From: Betaproteobacteria bacterium
Lineage (GTDB): Bacteria; Pseudomonadota; Gammaproteobacteria; Burkholderiales; Burkholderiaceae
DNA length: 40,304 nt
Direction: 5' to 3'
NCBI GenBank assembly: GCA_009927445.1
Contig: RFMZ01000184.1
Span: 1 to 40,304 of the forward strand
Positions 16,932-30,550 of the stretch are shown piece after piece. The notes under the pieces were generated by a model that was not told the origin of the DNA, did not search any database, and saw only the letters and a program-made list of their open reading frames with translations. The first letter of the stretch is position 1, and the number at the start of each line of letters is the position of its first letter. The position numbers and the translations under genes were made by a program.

Positions 16932-18113
16932 ATGACTGAATATAGATCCCTTGAAGACGATAGTAGCCAGTTTTTTTCTATTCGAAAAAAAACTGCCGTT
17001 ACTGTTGTCTTATTATCTATTCTGAGCCTTTGTCTTGCCAGTTATATACTTATTCAAAAAGGTCTTTGGATAGGCTTCGCGGAGCCGCCAGCTCCTGCAC
17101 CGCCATTGAGCTCAGAGCTGGTTTCTCGCTTCACAGAGCTAGAAGAAAAATTAAACAAAACAATTAGTGATGTGAATGAAGTTTTTACCTTAAAAGAAAA
17201 GCTGGATAAACAACAGCCAACGCCTAAAAATCCAAATTTAGTCGGTGCGGGTAAGGGTGGCCAATTTTTACCACTTAATCCATTAAACCTTTCTGAAGAA
17301 GACTACGAAACAAACACCTCCTTAAGTCACTTAGAGTTAGCAATTCAAAAAATAAATTCTTCGATACCATTTTTAAAGAAATATCTTGTGCTAGCGATGT
17401 ATTTTCAAAACAATTTACCTGATGGAGTCCCACTTCTTGGCGAGTATGCCCTCTCTAGCGGCTTCGGAGAACGCAAAGATCCCTTTACGGGACTAGACGC
17501 CTTTCATAGCGGCGTTGATTTTGCAGCAGCCTTAGGTACCCCGATCGTGAGTATTTCCAATGGCCGCATTACTAAAATAGGTTCTCTTTTTGATTTACAC
17601 GGCTATGGCAAATATATTGAAATTACTCATGACAACGGGGTAGTATCAAAATATGGCCATCTTGGTGATATTTATGTCTCTGAAAAACAAACTGTTAAAA
17701 AAGGTGAGCTCATTGCCCTCGTTGGCAATACTGGCCGCTCTACTGGCCCGCACTTACATTTTGAAGTGCACCTACAATCAAAGGCTGTGGACCCTATGGG
17801 TATTATTTCACCCTTGCGGGTCAAGCCCAACCCAGTAGCCATGGCGGCAATTGATACTGAAATTAAGGGGCGCTGCGCCGGGCTACTATTAATCGTTAAA
17901 GATGAAAACGCGCCCCTGATGAAGGAGTGCCTCGCGACAGCGGGTAAGCGAGCCAACGATCTTTTAATTGCACGCCAAAGCACCTTAATGCCTCGAGGTC
18001 CTTCAAAAGGTCGCTACCATCTTGAAGACATTTGTTCGTATGTTGATAGCGACGGAAAGCTACAAATTGGCAACGATAAAGATTGCCGCTCATCGGCAAA
18101 CAAAGAGAACTAA
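16932..18113 (+). CDS. M23 (LytM-type) envelope peptidase
   Basis: Predicted periplasmic peptidoglycan endopeptidase or activator. The 393 residues have a short cytoplasmic N-terminus, one transmembrane anchor (about 20-41), a proline-rich and coiled-coil-like region (55-95), and a LytM domain (about 175-295). The zinc site is complete: HSGVD (H192, D196), YGHLG (H243) and HLHFEV (H274, H276), so it should be enzymatically active. A further tail of about 95 residues has four cysteines (C315, C333, C368, C385), which could form two disulfides in the periplasm; I do not recognise it. The gene is divergent from mnmC (70 bp) and its stop overlaps the end of the convergent pckG by about 3 bp. Confidence 0.88.
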   Translation: MTEYRSLEDDSSQFFSIRKKTAVTVVLLSILSLCLASYILIQKGLWIGFAEPPAPAPPLSSELVSRFTELEEKLNKTISDVNEVFTLKEKLDKQQPTPKNPNLVGAGKGGQFLPLNPLNLSEEDYETNTSLSHLELAIQKINSSIPFLKKYLVLAMYFQNNLPDGVPLLGEYALSSGFGERKDPFTGLDAFHSGVDFAAALGTPIVSISNGRITKIGSLFDLHGYGKYIEITHDNGVVSKYGHLGDIYVSEKQTVKKGELIALVGNTGRSTGPHLHFEVHLQSKAVDPMGIISPLRVKPNPVAMAAIDTEIKGRCAGLLLIVKDENAPLMKECLATAGKRANDLLIARQSTLMPRGPSKGRYHLEDICSYVDSDGKLQIGNDKDCRSSANKEN

Positions 18114-19975
18114 GCTAATCGACTCTCTAACTTCGTTTTTGTAGCAGTTAAAACTTTCGGCAAGCCATGGGATAGTTGCGTAAAAAGCTCATCATGCAGC
18201 TTTAACTCCTCTCGCCAAGAGGCATTGTCCACAGAAATAACTTGATTAAACTGTTCTTGTGTAAATGGCATGCCATCCCAATTCAGGTCTTGATAACTTG
18301 GGGAATAGCCAAAGACATTCTCAAGCGCTTGAGCGCTCCCCTGAACGCGACCCAACATCCAGGCAAGAACGCGCATATTTTCGCCATAGCCAGGCCAAAC
18401 AAAATGTCCTTGATCATTTTTTCGGAACCAATTGACACAATAGATTTTAGGTAGTACGGCCTGTTTGGACTCCAGTTGTGCGCCAATATCCAGCCAATGC
18501 TGAAAATACTCGCTCATGTTGTACCCGGCAAAAGGCAGCATAGCGAATGGGTCACGGCGAACCACGCCAACTTGTCCAGTTGCAGCAGCGGTTGTTTCTG
18601 ACCCTTGCGTTGCTGCCATATAAACACCCTCTACCCAATCTCTAGCCTCAGTCACTAACGGCACGGTTGTCGATCGTCTACCACCAAATATAAACGCGTC
18701 TATTGCCACGCCTTCTGGGTTGTCCCATTCGGGGTCTACCGCTGGATTATTAATGGCTGCAACGGTAAAGCGAGCATTTGGATGGGCCGCTTTTTTTCCA
18801 GCTGCCGCATCTGCGGGTGTCCAGTCATTCCCCTGCCAGTCGATTAAATGTTTAGGAATCTCTTTAGTCATACCCTCCCACCAAACATCTCCATCATCCG
18901 TTAACGCAACATTGGTAAAAATAGCATTTTCATGTAAAGACGCCATGCAGTTGGGATTAGTTATCGTATTTGTTCCCGGCGCAACTCCAAATAAACCAGC
19001 TTCTGGATTGATTGCAAACAAATGTGTTTTGCCAGTTTTCTGGTCAACCCTTGGCTTAATCCAAGCAATATCGTCCCCAATCGTAGTTACTTTCCAACCA
19101 TCAAATCCGGCTGGTGGAATTAGCATCGCAAAGTTTGTCTTCCCGCAAGCTGAAGGAAAGGCAGCGGCAACATGAAATTTTCTTCCCTCGGGTGATGTCA
19201 CCCCTAAAATTAACATATGCTCTGCTAACCAACCTTGTGCCCGCCCCATAATGGATGCAATCCGTAAAGCGAAACATTTTTTCCCTAGCAAAGCGTTGCC
19301 ACCATAACCGGATCCATATGACCAAATTTCACGTGTTTCTGGATAGTGCACAATATATTTGGTGGGCTGGCATGGCCATAAAACATCTTTCTCATTGGGT
19401 TCTAGTGGCTTACCTACAGAATGAATACAAGGCACAAATTCTGCATTTGTACCTAAAAGATCAAAAACCTCTTTACCCATCCGTGTCATCAACTTCATGT
19501 TAACTACTACAAAGGGGCTATCGGTTAACTCTACGCCGATATGAGCAATTGGAGATCCTAAGGGCCCCATAGAATAGGGCACAACATACATGGTTCTTCC
19601 CCGCATTGCGCCAGCCATCAGGCCAGTCATCGTTTTACGCATTTCGACGGGGTCTATCCAGTTGTTCGTTGGACCTGCCTGCTCCTTCTTTTCCCAACAA
19701 ATAAAAGTGCGATCTTCTACTCTAGCGACATCGGACGGATCTGAATTTGCTATGTAGGAGTTTTTCCTTTTGGCTGGGTTCAGTTTTTTCATCATGCCAG
19801 AACTTACCATTTGTTGGCAAAGACGATCATACTCAGCGACAGTTCCATCACACCAGTAAACCTGATCTGGTTGAGTTAATGTCGCAATTTCCCGAACCCA
19901 ATTAATGAGATTATGGTTTTTGATTGATGTAGGGGTATTCAGTTTACTTAATTCATAAGGCGTTTGTTGGTTCAT
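18110..19975 (-). CDS. pckG: Phosphoenolpyruvate carboxykinase (GTP)
   Basis: Converts oxaloacetate and GTP to phosphoenolpyruvate, CO2 and GDP, the first step of gluconeogenesis. The 621-residue length and sequence match the GTP-dependent class. Seen in the sequence are the kinase-1a P-loop PSACGKTN (274-281, with reactive C277), the kinase-2 motif GDDIAW, the substrate region [15 protein letters not shown] (220-234) and [10 protein letters not shown]. The presence of pckG suits growth on organic acids, amino acids or acetate, common in Burkholderiales with limited sugar use. It is on the leading strand left of the origin and converges on the M23 gene with no terminator between them. Confidence 0.98.
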   Translation of the reverse strand: MNQQTPYELSKLNTPTSIKNHNLINWVREIATLTQPDQVYWCDGTVAEYDRLCQQMVSSGMMKKLNPAKRKNSYIANSDPSDVARVEDRTFICWEKKEQAGPTNNWIDPVEMRKTMTGLMAGAMRGRTMYVVPYSMGPLGSPIAHIGVELTDSPFVVVNMKLMTRMGKEVFDLLGTNAEFVPCIHSVGKPLEPNEKDVLWPCQPTKYIVHYPETREIWSYGSGYGGNALLGKKCFALRIASIMGRAQGWLAEHMLILGVTSPEGRKFHVAAAFPSACGKTNFAMLIPPAGFDGWKVTTIGDDIAWIKPRVDQKTGKTHLFAINPEAGLFGVAPGTNTITNPNCMASLHENAIFTNVALTDDGDVWWEGMTKEIPKHLIDWQGNDWTPADAAAGKKAAHPNARFTVAAINNPAVDPEWDNPEGVAIDAFIFGGRRSTTVPLVTEARDWVEGVYMAATQGSETTAAATGQVGVVRRDPFAMLPFAGYNMSEYFQHWLDIGAQLESKQAVLPKIYCVNWFRKNDQGHFVWPGYGENMRVLAWMLGRVQGSAQALENVFGYSPSYQDLNWDGMPFTQEQFNQVISVDNASWREELKLHDELFTQLSHGLPKVLTATKTKLESRLA

Positions 19976-20107
19976 GGCTTTGGTTTCTTTGAAGTTTATT
20001 AAATTTTTTTCTTATTTTCGCACTCTTTTTGATTATTTCTTGTTGCACCGCAACCTAGAAACTACCATTTTTTGATTTTTGGCGACTCGAGTATTTTTGT
20101 TAGTTTT

Positions 20108-21478
20108 TTATTTTCCGATACAAAATGAACTGAATATTTTACCCAATAGTTCATCCGCAAGCACTTTTCCTGTAATCTCGCCTAGACTAACTTGCGCAAG
20201 ACGCAGCTCTTCGGCGAAAAGCTCTAAACTTTGATTACCTAATAATAAATAATTTCCAGCATTCTGAACGTGTTCCAAGGCCCGTAAAAGAGCATCAATA
20301 TGCCTTTGACGTGCAAAAATTACGTTTTCAGACTGACTTTCCCAACCAATCGCTTGCAAAATACGCGCCCTAAGCTCCTCAAAACCATACCCGGTTTTAG
20401 CGGATATCACTAAACGGTCTTGATGTGGCATGTGCTTGGTGGCATCTTGTTTATTCCAAACTTCAATCATGATAGGGGGGGGCACTTCGTGCGATATCCC
20501 GCGTTGAATTTCTATGTATAACCCGTCGTATTCTGTCTCATTTAATTGAGATATATCCCGAATAAAAAGAATCACATCTGCCTCTCGAATCGTTTGCCAA
20601 GAGCGTTCAATTCCTAATTTTTCTACTTCGTCGATAGCATCACGAAGGCCTGCAGTATCTATTAGTTGAACTGGTACCCCATCAATTTGTATCGTTTCGC
20701 GCAAGCGGTCCCTAGTTGTGCCGGCAACCGGTGTAACAATAGCAAGATCTTGCCCTGCAAGCTGATTTAAAATTGAACTTTTACCAACATTGGGGGCCCC
20801 TGCTAATACTACTAACGCCCCCGTGCGTAAGATGGCTCCCTGTTCTGAGGCTTTTAAAAGCTTGTTTAAGCGTTGACAAATAAAAAGCCACTGATCTTTC
20901 GCTTGTGCCTTTTCTAAAAAATCAATTTCCTCTTCTGGAAAGTCTAAGGTTGCCTCTACAAGTACCCTTAATTGTGTCAAACGATCAATTAACTCATTGA
21001 CCTCCATTGAGAATACCCCTGTTAAGGATCTGGAGGCGCTCTTCACTGCAGCCTGTGTATTTGCATCGATTAAATCCGCTATGGCTTCTGCTTGCGCTAA
21101 GTCAATCTTATTATTGAGAAAAGCCCTCTCGCTGAACTCCCCAGGGTTTGCTAATCGCAAATGATAGGGCTTACCTACCTCCAAACACCTTTGGATGATT
21201 AAGTCCATCACCAAAATACCACCGTGCCCTTGAAATTCAAGAACATCCTCTCCAGTAAAAGAATTCGGACTCGGGAAGAAAATTGCCAACCCCGTATCTA
21301 TCGGCTCCGAGTTGGCACTTTTTAACGTTAAAAGGGTTGCTTGGCGCGGAATTAGCTCAATTTGGAAAAGCTCCTCTATAAACGCCCTCAAATCTTCGCC
21401 GGATAAGCGAATAACCCCGACCCCGGCCTTGCCTGAAGCTGTTGCTAAAGCAATGATCGGTGCACGCTTGCCAAACAT
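20108..21478 (-). CDS. mnmE: MnmE, tRNA modification GTPase
   Basis: With MnmG forms the complex that adds the carboxymethylaminomethyl group to wobble U34 of several tRNAs, using methylene-THF. I start it at the ATG at 21478, ten bases after the yidC stop, because the family N-terminus (APIIALATASGKAGVGVIR) follows; the longer reading frame into yidC is not supported. The 456 residues contain the N-terminal folate-binding domain, a helical domain, an inserted G domain with GAPNVGKSS (G1), DTAGLRD (G3) and NKQD (G4), and the obligatory C-terminal FCIGK with the catalytic cysteine. It ends the origin-proximal block rpmH-rnpA-yidD-yidC-mnmE. Confidence 0.97.
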   Translation of the reverse strand: MFGKRAPIIALATASGKAGVGVIRLSGEDLRAFIEELFQIELIPRQATLLTLKSANSEPIDTGLAIFFPSPNSFTGEDVLEFQGHGGILVMDLIIQRCLEVGKPYHLRLANPGEFSERAFLNNKIDLAQAEAIADLIDANTQAAVKSASRSLTGVFSMEVNELIDRLTQLRVLVEATLDFPEEEIDFLEKAQAKDQWLFICQRLNKLLKASEQGAILRTGALVVLAGAPNVGKSSILNQLAGQDLAIVTPVAGTTRDRLRETIQIDGVPVQLIDTAGLRDAIDEVEKLGIERSWQTIREADVILFIRDISQLNETEYDGLYIEIQRGISHEVPPPIMIEVWNKQDATKHMPHQDRLVISAKTGYGFEELRARILQAIGWESQSENVIFARQRHIDALLRALEHVQNAGNYLLLGNQSLELFAEELRLAQVSLGEITGKVLADELLGKIFSSFCIGK

Positions 21479-21488
21479 CGTAGAATAA

Positions 21489-23165
21489 CTACGCTTTTTT
21501 GGTCGCAAACATGTTATTAATTTGCCATTGCTGAGCAATCGATAAAATATTATTCACGATGTAATATAAAACCAGCCCCGATGGGAAAAAGAAGAACATC
21601 AGAGAAAAGATTAATGGCATGTATAACATCACTTTGGCCTGAACAGGATCTGGTGGCGTAGGGTTTAACTTCACTTGTATATACATGGAGATTGCCATAA
21701 GGCTTGGTAATACTCCAATCGGTATACCTATACCAATTAAATCACTAATCGACGTTTCCGGTTTTGATAAGTCGTAAATCCATCCGATCCATGGAGCGCC
21801 GCGCATTTCTACGCTTAGCAATAGAACCCAATATAACGAAATGAAAACAGGTATTTGAATTAATACTGGTAAACAACCGCCCAAAGGATTAATTTTTTCT
21901 TTTTTATACATTTCCATCATCGCCGCATTTAATTTTTGCGGATCATTCTTATATTGTTCTTTCATTTGCACTAATTTGGGTTGAACCTCTTTCATTCGTG
22001 CCATCGATTTGTAACTAGCAGCCGATAAAGGGAAGAAAACGAGCTTAATTAAGATCGTAAGAATCACAATTGCCCAACCCCAATTATTGACGATGCTATG
22101 TATCTGCGTTAAAAGCCAAAATATAGGCTTAGCAATGATCGTGAGCATTCCGTAATCTTTAATTAGTTCAAACTCGGGTGAGATTAGCTTTAATATTTTT
22201 TCATCTTCTGGCCCAATAAAAAGCTTCGCCGTTTGCCCGGCTGATCCATTTGGAGCGATCTCATTAAATCCAGATTTAATCCCAATTCGGTATAAGTTTT
22301 TTTCTAATTTATCAAAATAAAACTCTCTAACAAATTCCGCTTGTGGAATCCAAGCACTGGCAAAATAGTGTTGCACCATCGCAATCCAACCGTTTTCTCC
22401 TTTACTAAGTGCAGCCATTGCTTTGACTTTATTTTTTTCTATGTCTACAAAACTAATTTCTTGAAACTTCTCTTTTTCCCTATAAATAGCCGGTCCCGTG
22501 AAAGTGCTATAAAACTGACTTTCATCAATAGACTGGTTATCTCGTACTAACTCTAAATAAAGTGATGGCGAAACTGTTTTATTTGTTTTATTTGTAACTT
22601 GAAAAGTGGTTTCTACGACATAACTATCTGGTATCAAGGCATACGATTTTTCTAATAGAATGCCATTCTTTTCCAAGGTAAAAGTAATTTTTTGCCCATT
22701 TGCTGAAATTTGATGGCGAAAAATATCATTATGATTCGGGGCATCTATACCCTCAGCAATGAGGCCATTTCTTGCAAAGTACGTACTATTTTGATCGATG
22801 GCAAATAAGGTAACTGGTTTGCCATCATTGAAGTGTTTCCTGAGTGCTGCTGAAACAATAGTACCGCCTCGGTTACTTAACACCAGGTCTAAAACATCAT
22901 TTTTCAATTCGATGCGTACAGTGTCTGTTTTTTCAGTGGCTTTTAAACCGCCATCTGATGGTGCCGCTACTGCTATAGGGCTTTTGCTCACCGGTGTTGG
23001 CATTTGGCCTCCCCGATTTACGACTTCCTCTTTTGTGGTGTTTTGATTGGTCGGCTGTGCTAAAAAGGGTAAAGGCGGTTGACCTTGCGATATTTGCCAA
23101 TTATTTAAAAGTAGTATCCCTGAAACTGAAAATACTACCCACAACAGTGTTTTTTTAATTTCCAT
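21489..23165 (-). CDS. yidC: YidC membrane protein insertase
   Basis: Inserts proteins into the inner membrane, alone or with Sec. The 558 residues have an N-terminal transmembrane segment (about 6-22), a Gln/Pro-rich linker, a large periplasmic beta-sandwich domain (about 80-345) and the conserved five-helix core, which begins near SIVNNWGWAIVILTILIK. The cytoplasmic hairpin (ARMKEVQPKLVQMKEQYKND) and the PLGGCLPVLIQIPVF stretch are typical, as is the basic conserved position just after SAASYK. Length is normal for betaproteobacteria. It lies 48 bp after yidD and 10 bp before mnmE, probably in one operon. Confidence 0.97.
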   Translation of the reverse strand: MEIKKTLLWVVFSVSGILLLNNWQISQGQPPLPFLAQPTNQNTTKEEVVNRGGQMPTPVSKSPIAVAAPSDGGLKATEKTDTVRIELKNDVLDLVLSNRGGTIVSAALRKHFNDGKPVTLFAIDQNSTYFARNGLIAEGIDAPNHNDIFRHQISANGQKITFTLEKNGILLEKSYALIPDSYVVETTFQVTNKTNKTVSPSLYLELVRDNQSIDESQFYSTFTGPAIYREKEKFQEISFVDIEKNKVKAMAALSKGENGWIAMVQHYFASAWIPQAEFVREFYFDKLEKNLYRIGIKSGFNEIAPNGSAGQTAKLFIGPEDEKILKLISPEFELIKDYGMLTIIAKPIFWLLTQIHSIVNNWGWAIVILTILIKLVFFPLSAASYKSMARMKEVQPKLVQMKEQYKNDPQKLNAAMMEMYKKEKINPLGGCLPVLIQIPVFISLYWVLLLSVEMRGAPWIGWIYDLSKPETSISDLIGIGIPIGVLPSLMAISMYIQVKLNPTPPDPVQAKVMLYMPLIFSLMFFFFPSGLVLYYIVNNILSIAQQWQINNMFATKKA

Positions 23166-23213
23166 ATTTTTTATCTTATAAATTGATGTTTGATTGTAAA
23201 TTGGACTGTTGTC

Positions 23214-23459
23214 TTAGGTATGACTCTTCTGAGACACCGTACCTGAATCTGTTGTGACAGGATCATACCCCCCAGCATGCCATGGACCACATTTTGTTAG
23301 CCGCAAACACCCCAACCAAAGCCCCTTAAAGACACCTCGTTGTTCAATAGCATCCCGCACGTATTGCGAGCAAGAAGGGTGAAACCGGCATCGATTGCCT
23401 AATAACGGACTAATTAAACACTGGTAAGCTCGCAAAAGTGTAATTACTGTTTTTTTCAT
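23214..23459 (-). CDS. yidD: YidD, membrane protein insertion efficiency factor
   Basis: Small 81-residue amphipathic protein associated with the inner face of the inner membrane that aids YidC-dependent insertion. The family pattern is complete: LLRAYQCLISPLLG, CRFHPSCSQYV with three conserved cysteines, and RLTKCGPWHAGGYDPV. It begins at the base immediately after the rnpA stop codon, so translation of the two is probably coupled, and is followed by yidC. Only the last dozen residues are unconserved. Confidence 0.96.
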   Translation of the reverse strand: MKKTVITLLRAYQCLISPLLGNRCRFHPSCSQYVRDAIEQRGVFKGLWLGCLRLTKCGPWHAGGYDPVTTDSGTVSQKSHT

Positions 23460-23813
23460 TTAAATAAGTTCTAAAAAAAAGTTATTTAATTGCTTTTTTA
23501 TTTGTATGCGTTCTACTTCGCGTAAGCGATTGCTTGTTTTTTTTCCGATTGGTGTGTCTAATTTGATAACTAGATCAGCACTGGGTTTGGTTGGACTTTG
23601 TCTGAACGCTTCACGTGCTAGGCGTTTAATCCTATTGCGATCAATCGCTCTGCGGGCTTTTTTCTTGGGGATCGCTAAACCAATTCGGAAAAGATTTTTT
23701 TCTTGATTTACACGATGAAAAGAAAAGAACGTAGTTCTTTTTGGTTTGGCAAAAAGAGTTGCGGAAATTTCTTTGCTTTTTCGTAATATCTGTGTTTTGG
23801 GTAAGTTAAACAT
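23460..23813 (-). CDS. rnpA: Ribonuclease P protein component
   Basis: Basic 117-residue cofactor of the RNase P ribozyme, which trims tRNA 5' ends. The signature RRAIDRNRIKRLAREAFR (residues about 55-72) is the RNR motif that contacts the RNA, preceded by RIGLAIPKKKA. The N-terminus after the ATG (LPKTQILRKSKEI) fits family starts, although the frame remains open for about 13 more codons upstream. It abuts yidD with zero spacing. The gap of 246 bp to rpmH is longer than usual and includes a hairpin with a T-run, so part of its transcription may start in that gap. Confidence 0.96.
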   Translation of the reverse strand: MFNLPKTQILRKSKEISATLFAKPKRTTFFSFHRVNQEKNLFRIGLAIPKKKARRAIDRNRIKRLAREAFRQSPTKPSADLVIKLDTPIGKKTSNRLREVERIQIKKQLNNFFLELI

Positions 23814-24011
23814 TACGTCTGATTTGATCTTAAGACCCGATAATCTTCCTAGTTACAAAATTCTACTTATTCCAAGTATGAGTCTTAATAATAGACCCAA
23901 AGCAACAATTCGCTTTTCTGAATTGTGGTTTTGGCTGTATTTTTGCTTAATCGATTAGCTCGCCCTGAATCGATGCCGCCATCTTGTTAGCAACGAAACT
24001 GTGATCAAATC

Positions 24012-24055
24012 AAAAAAACTGCTATCTTGGCATGGTTAATTTTTTTCCATGCCAA
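24012..24055 (-). terminator. Hairpin with T-run after rpmH (terminator or attenuator)
   Basis: TTGGCATGG (24027-24035) and CCATGCCAA (24047-24055) form a perfect 9-bp stem with an 11-base loop. Reading on the minus strand the stem is followed after eight bases by seven T residues (24012-24018). The stem starts only a few bases after the rpmH stop. It probably ends or attenuates rpmH transcripts so that the ribosomal protein is made in excess of RnpA. The gap before the T-run makes it a weaker terminator than usual. Confidence 0.6.
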
Positions 24056-24059
24056 ATCG

Positions 24060-24194
24060 TTAAACCGCTAAACGTTTTCGACCTTTGGCACGCCGGTTAT
24101 TTAAAACTTGGCGCCCGCCTTTGGTCTTCATACGAACACGAAAACCGTGAGTACGTTTGCGACGTGTTACAGATGGTTGATATGTGCGTTTCAT
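24060..24194 (-). CDS. rpmH: 50S ribosomal protein L34
   Basis: Small basic ribosomal protein of 44 residues, the standard length. The translation starts [18 protein letters not shown], continues with the conserved [12 protein letters not shown] and ends GRKRLAV. It sits in its expected place just left of dnaA and divergent from it, as the first gene of the rpmH-rnpA-yidD-yidC-mnmE series. A good promoter candidate lies 30-58 bases upstream. Confidence 0.98.
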   Translation of the reverse strand: MKRTYQPSVTRRKRTHGFRVRMKTKGGRQVLNNRRAKGRKRLAV

Positions 24195-24223
24195 TTTTTT
24201 ACTCTTTACTGGATTAACCTTCT

Positions 24224-24252
24224 ATTTTCCATGAATTTTGGGATGTCGTCAA
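24224..24252 (-). promoter_or_regulatory. Probable rpmH promoter
   Basis: On the minus strand TTGACG (24247-24252, five of six matches to the -35 consensus) is followed after 17 bases by GAAAAT (24224-24229, four of six matches to the -10). The distance to the rpmH ATG is about 30 bases, which suits a short leader. Inferred from consensus only. Confidence 0.5.
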
Positions 24253-24334
24253 TCTGCTTTTGCGAATTGGGCCTAGAAAAGATAATCACTGGGCACTTTG
24301 CTATTAAATAATTGATTTAAATGATTAAAATAAA

Positions 24335-24365
24335 GTTGTGCACAACTTATCCACAACTTTTACAC
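24335..24365. promoter_or_regulatory. DnaA-box cluster upstream of dnaA
   Basis: A perfect DnaA box TTATCCACA (24347-24355) follows a 12-bp palindrome GTTGTGCACAAC (24335-24346), and ACAACTT occurs twice, 11 bases apart. A weaker box-like TTTTACACA (24357-24365) comes next. It lies about 95 bp before the dnaA start, beside the likely promoter, so it could autoregulate dnaA, form part of the origin, or both. Confidence 0.7.
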
Positions 24366-24379
24366 AGGTTTTTCCTTTG

Positions 24380-24406
24380 TTGATAACTCTTGGTAGTGGT
24401 TACAAT
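24380..24406 (+). promoter_or_regulatory. Candidate dnaA promoter
   Basis: TTGATA (24380-24385) and TACAAT (24401-24406) resemble -35 and -10 boxes but are 15 bases apart, shorter than ideal. The site lies just downstream of the DnaA boxes and 44 bases before the ATG, a position that would allow DnaA autoregulation. Confidence 0.4.
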
Positions 24407-24449
24407 TGAGTTCTTGTAAAAAACATTCAATCCTATATTTCGCTTGAAA

Positions 24450-25922
24450 ATGATTAACCAATTAGAGAATAATGCTATGCCTGGGCTGGTACGCACTACA
24501 GATATAAGTATGTCCGCCAATCAGTTTTGGGCTGCGTTCTTAGAAAGCATGGTCATAACAATGTCCACTTCGCAATACCGGACTTGGATCAGACCACTCA
24601 CACCGGTGGGCTTTTCAGCAGATTCATCGACCTTTATTATTGCCGCTCCAAATCAGTTTAAACTTGAGTGGATAAAAACGCAATTTTCAAATCAAATCAA
24701 TGACTTAGCCAAGGTTTTCTTACCTACCGAGACGCAGATTAAGTTTGTCGTTGATTCTCAAGCTTGTCATATTAATGAAGCGGAACTGTCTCATCCCACG
24801 AATTTTATTGTTAGCTCACCTGAGCCGGTAAGTTCTTTAAATACACAGAGCGAAATGAGTGAAGAAATGGATCCGATCTCTTTTCAGATTCGTGTTGAGG
24901 ACTATTCAAAACTTCATCCACACCTGACATTCGACACTTTTGTTAACGGTAAAGCAAATCAACTTGCTAGAGCTGCGGCAATTCAAGTTGCAAATAATCC
25001 CGGAACCTCTTATAACCCTATGTTTTTATATGGCGGGGTTGGGCTAGGTAAAACCCATTTAATTCATGCAGTTGGAAACTATCTTTTACAACAAAAACCC
25101 TCCGCAAAGATTCGTTATATTCACGCTGAACAGTATGTTTCAGATGTGGTGCGGGCCTACCAACAAAAGTCTTTTGATAAATTTAAAGCCTATTATCACT
25201 CTTTGGATCTACTGTTAATTGATGATATTCAATTTTTTAGTGGAAAAAGTCGAACCCAAGAGGAGTTTTTTTATGCGTTTGAAGCTCTCATTGCCAACAA
25301 GTCACAAGTCATCATCACCTCGGATACCTACCCAAAAGAAATGGATGGGATTGATAATAGGCTGATTTCTCGGTTTGATTCTGGTTTAACTGTCGCGATT
25401 GAACCCCCAGAGTTAGAAATGCGTGTTGCTATTTTGATGACCAAGGCTCAAGCTGAGCTTGTTCCAATGTCTGAGGACGTGGCTTTTTTTATTGCAAAAC
25501 ATCTTCGTTCAAACATCCGAGAGTTAGAAGGTGCACTACGTAAAATTCTTGCTTATGTTCGCTTTCATGGTAAAGAAATTAGTATAGATATTGCTAAAGA
25601 AGCCTTACGAGACCTTTTGTCTATTCAAAATAGACAAGTCTCTGTTGAAAATATCCAAAAAGCGGTTGCTGATTTCTACAGTATAAAAGTTTCCGATATG
25701 TACTCCAAAAAACGACCCGCTAACATTGCAAAGCCGCGCCAAATTGCTATGTATATTGCCAAAGAGTTAACCCAAAAAAGCTTACCAGAAATTGGTGAGT
25801 TATTTGGTGGTAGAGACCATACAACCGTTTTACATGCTGTACGTAAAATTAGTGAAAATCGTTTACATGACAGCCATTTAAATCACGAGTTACACGTTTT
25901 AGAACAAACTTTGAAGGCTTAA
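24450..25922 (+). CDS. dnaA: Chromosomal replication initiator DnaA
   Basis: AAA+ protein that binds DnaA boxes and opens the origin. Domain I ([10 protein letters not shown] to about residue 90) and a short linker lead into the ATPase with [24 protein letters not shown] (Walker A), LLIDDIQFF (Walker B) and the arginine-finger region around [11 protein letters not shown]. Domain IV has the DNA-binding signature [11 protein letters not shown]. Starting at the ATG at 24450 the protein has 490 residues; TTG at 24444 and ATGs at 24477 and 24510 are alternatives, and no clear ribosome binding site decides. The domain I homology begins only near the 24510 ATG. It is followed by a 274-bp DnaA-box-rich gap. 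Confidence 0.97.
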   Translation: MINQLENNAMPGLVRTTDISMSANQFWAAFLESMVITMSTSQYRTWIRPLTPVGFSADSSTFIIAAPNQFKLEWIKTQFSNQINDLAKVFLPTETQIKFVVDSQACHINEAELSHPTNFIVSSPEPVSSLNTQSEMSEEMDPISFQIRVEDYSKLHPHLTFDTFVNGKANQLARAAAIQVANNPGTSYNPMFLYGGVGLGKTHLIHAVGNYLLQQKPSAKIRYIHAEQYVSDVVRAYQQKSFDKFKAYYHSLDLLLIDDIQFFSGKSRTQEEFFYAFEALIANKSQVIITSDTYPKEMDGIDNRLISRFDSGLTVAIEPPELEMRVAILMTKAQAELVPMSEDVAFFIAKHLRSNIRELEGALRKILAYVRFHGKEISIDIAKEALRDLLSIQNRQVSVENIQKAVADFYSIKVSDMYSKKRPANIAKPRQIAMYIAKELTQKSLPEIGELFGGRDHTTVLHAVRKISENRLHDSHLNHELHVLEQTLKA

Positions 25923-26196
25923 AAATTCTGTGAATAACCTTGTGTATAACCAATGTAAAGAGATGTGGATAAGTGGTGTATAAGAAGTTAATAATTTGTG
26001 GAAAAGTTTCCATCATCGTGCAAAATAGAGTCTATGAATAAGTTATCCAAGATCTATCCACGATTTATACAGAGGTTATACACAGGTTTTAATCTCTATA
26101 AGTCATTGATATTTAAAGTTTTTTTTAAATATCCACAGAAAACTAGATCCTTATTACTAGCATTAAATTAAATTTATCTAATTTAGGAATAACAAC
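25923..26196. other. Candidate oriC: DnaA-box array between dnaA and dnaN
   Basis: At least ten DnaA-box-like 9-mers lie in this gap. In reverse orientation: TGTGAATAA (25929), TGTGTATAA (25941), TGTGGATAA (25964), GGTGTATAA (25975) and TGTGGAAAA (25997). In forward orientation: TTATCCAAG (26043), CTATCCACG (26054), TTATACAGA (26065), TTATACACA (26076) and ATATCCACA (26129). Four of these match TTATNCACA exactly. The last 100 bases are very AT-rich and could be the unwinding element. The gap also carries the dnaN ribosome binding site (AGGA). The change in gene strand preference across the dnaA region fits an origin nearby. Confidence 0.75.
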
Positions 26197-30302
<4,106 letters not shown>

Positions 30303-30309
30303 GTGAGAG

Positions 30310-30537
30310 ATGTTATTCGTTTCAATAACCGAAATCGAAGCAGCGATCAACTTTTGGCGAAGTAAATCTCCGTCTCAAGGAGAGTCGTTAATACTTTGCC
30401 CAGAAGCTTCTGCGCTGGCTAAGCCCTATGCTTTATTAATTTTACAGGGTGCGCAACGCGTAGCTGTAGATCATTTAGACGCACAGGCATTGTCTGCCTG
30501 GCAGATGTACATGCAACACGTAAACAAAACCCTGTAA
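30310..30537 (+). CDS. DUF3717 family small protein
   Basis: Small protein of 75 residues of unknown function. It matches the DUF3717 pattern known mainly from Burkholderiales: ITEIEAAINFWRSKSPS near the start, then LCPEASALAKPYALLI. No transmembrane segment or metal motif is visible. GAGAG just before the ATG is its ribosome binding site. It lies 7 bp after the SET gene and 13 bp before the GMC oxidoreductase gene, on the same strand, so it may be co-transcribed with gyrB. Useful here as an order-level marker. Confidence 0.8.
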   Translation: MLFVSITEIEAAINFWRSKSPSQGESLILCPEASALAKPYALLILQGAQRVAVDHLDAQALSAWQMYMQHVNKTL

Positions 30538-30550
30538 TCATGAGTTTAAT

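Noticed and set aside
18720..19175. 151-codon plus-strand open frame
   Set aside because: It lies entirely antisense to pckG, which is certain from its motifs; the composition is typical of a shadow frame.
20042..20054. GTTGC-ACC-GCAAC hairpin between pckG and mnmE
   Set aside because: Only five base pairs and no T-run on either strand, so not called a terminator.
21479..21538. N-terminal extension of mnmE into yidC
   Set aside because: The family N-terminus begins at the ATG at 21478; the extra 20 residues are a reading of the yidC 3' end.
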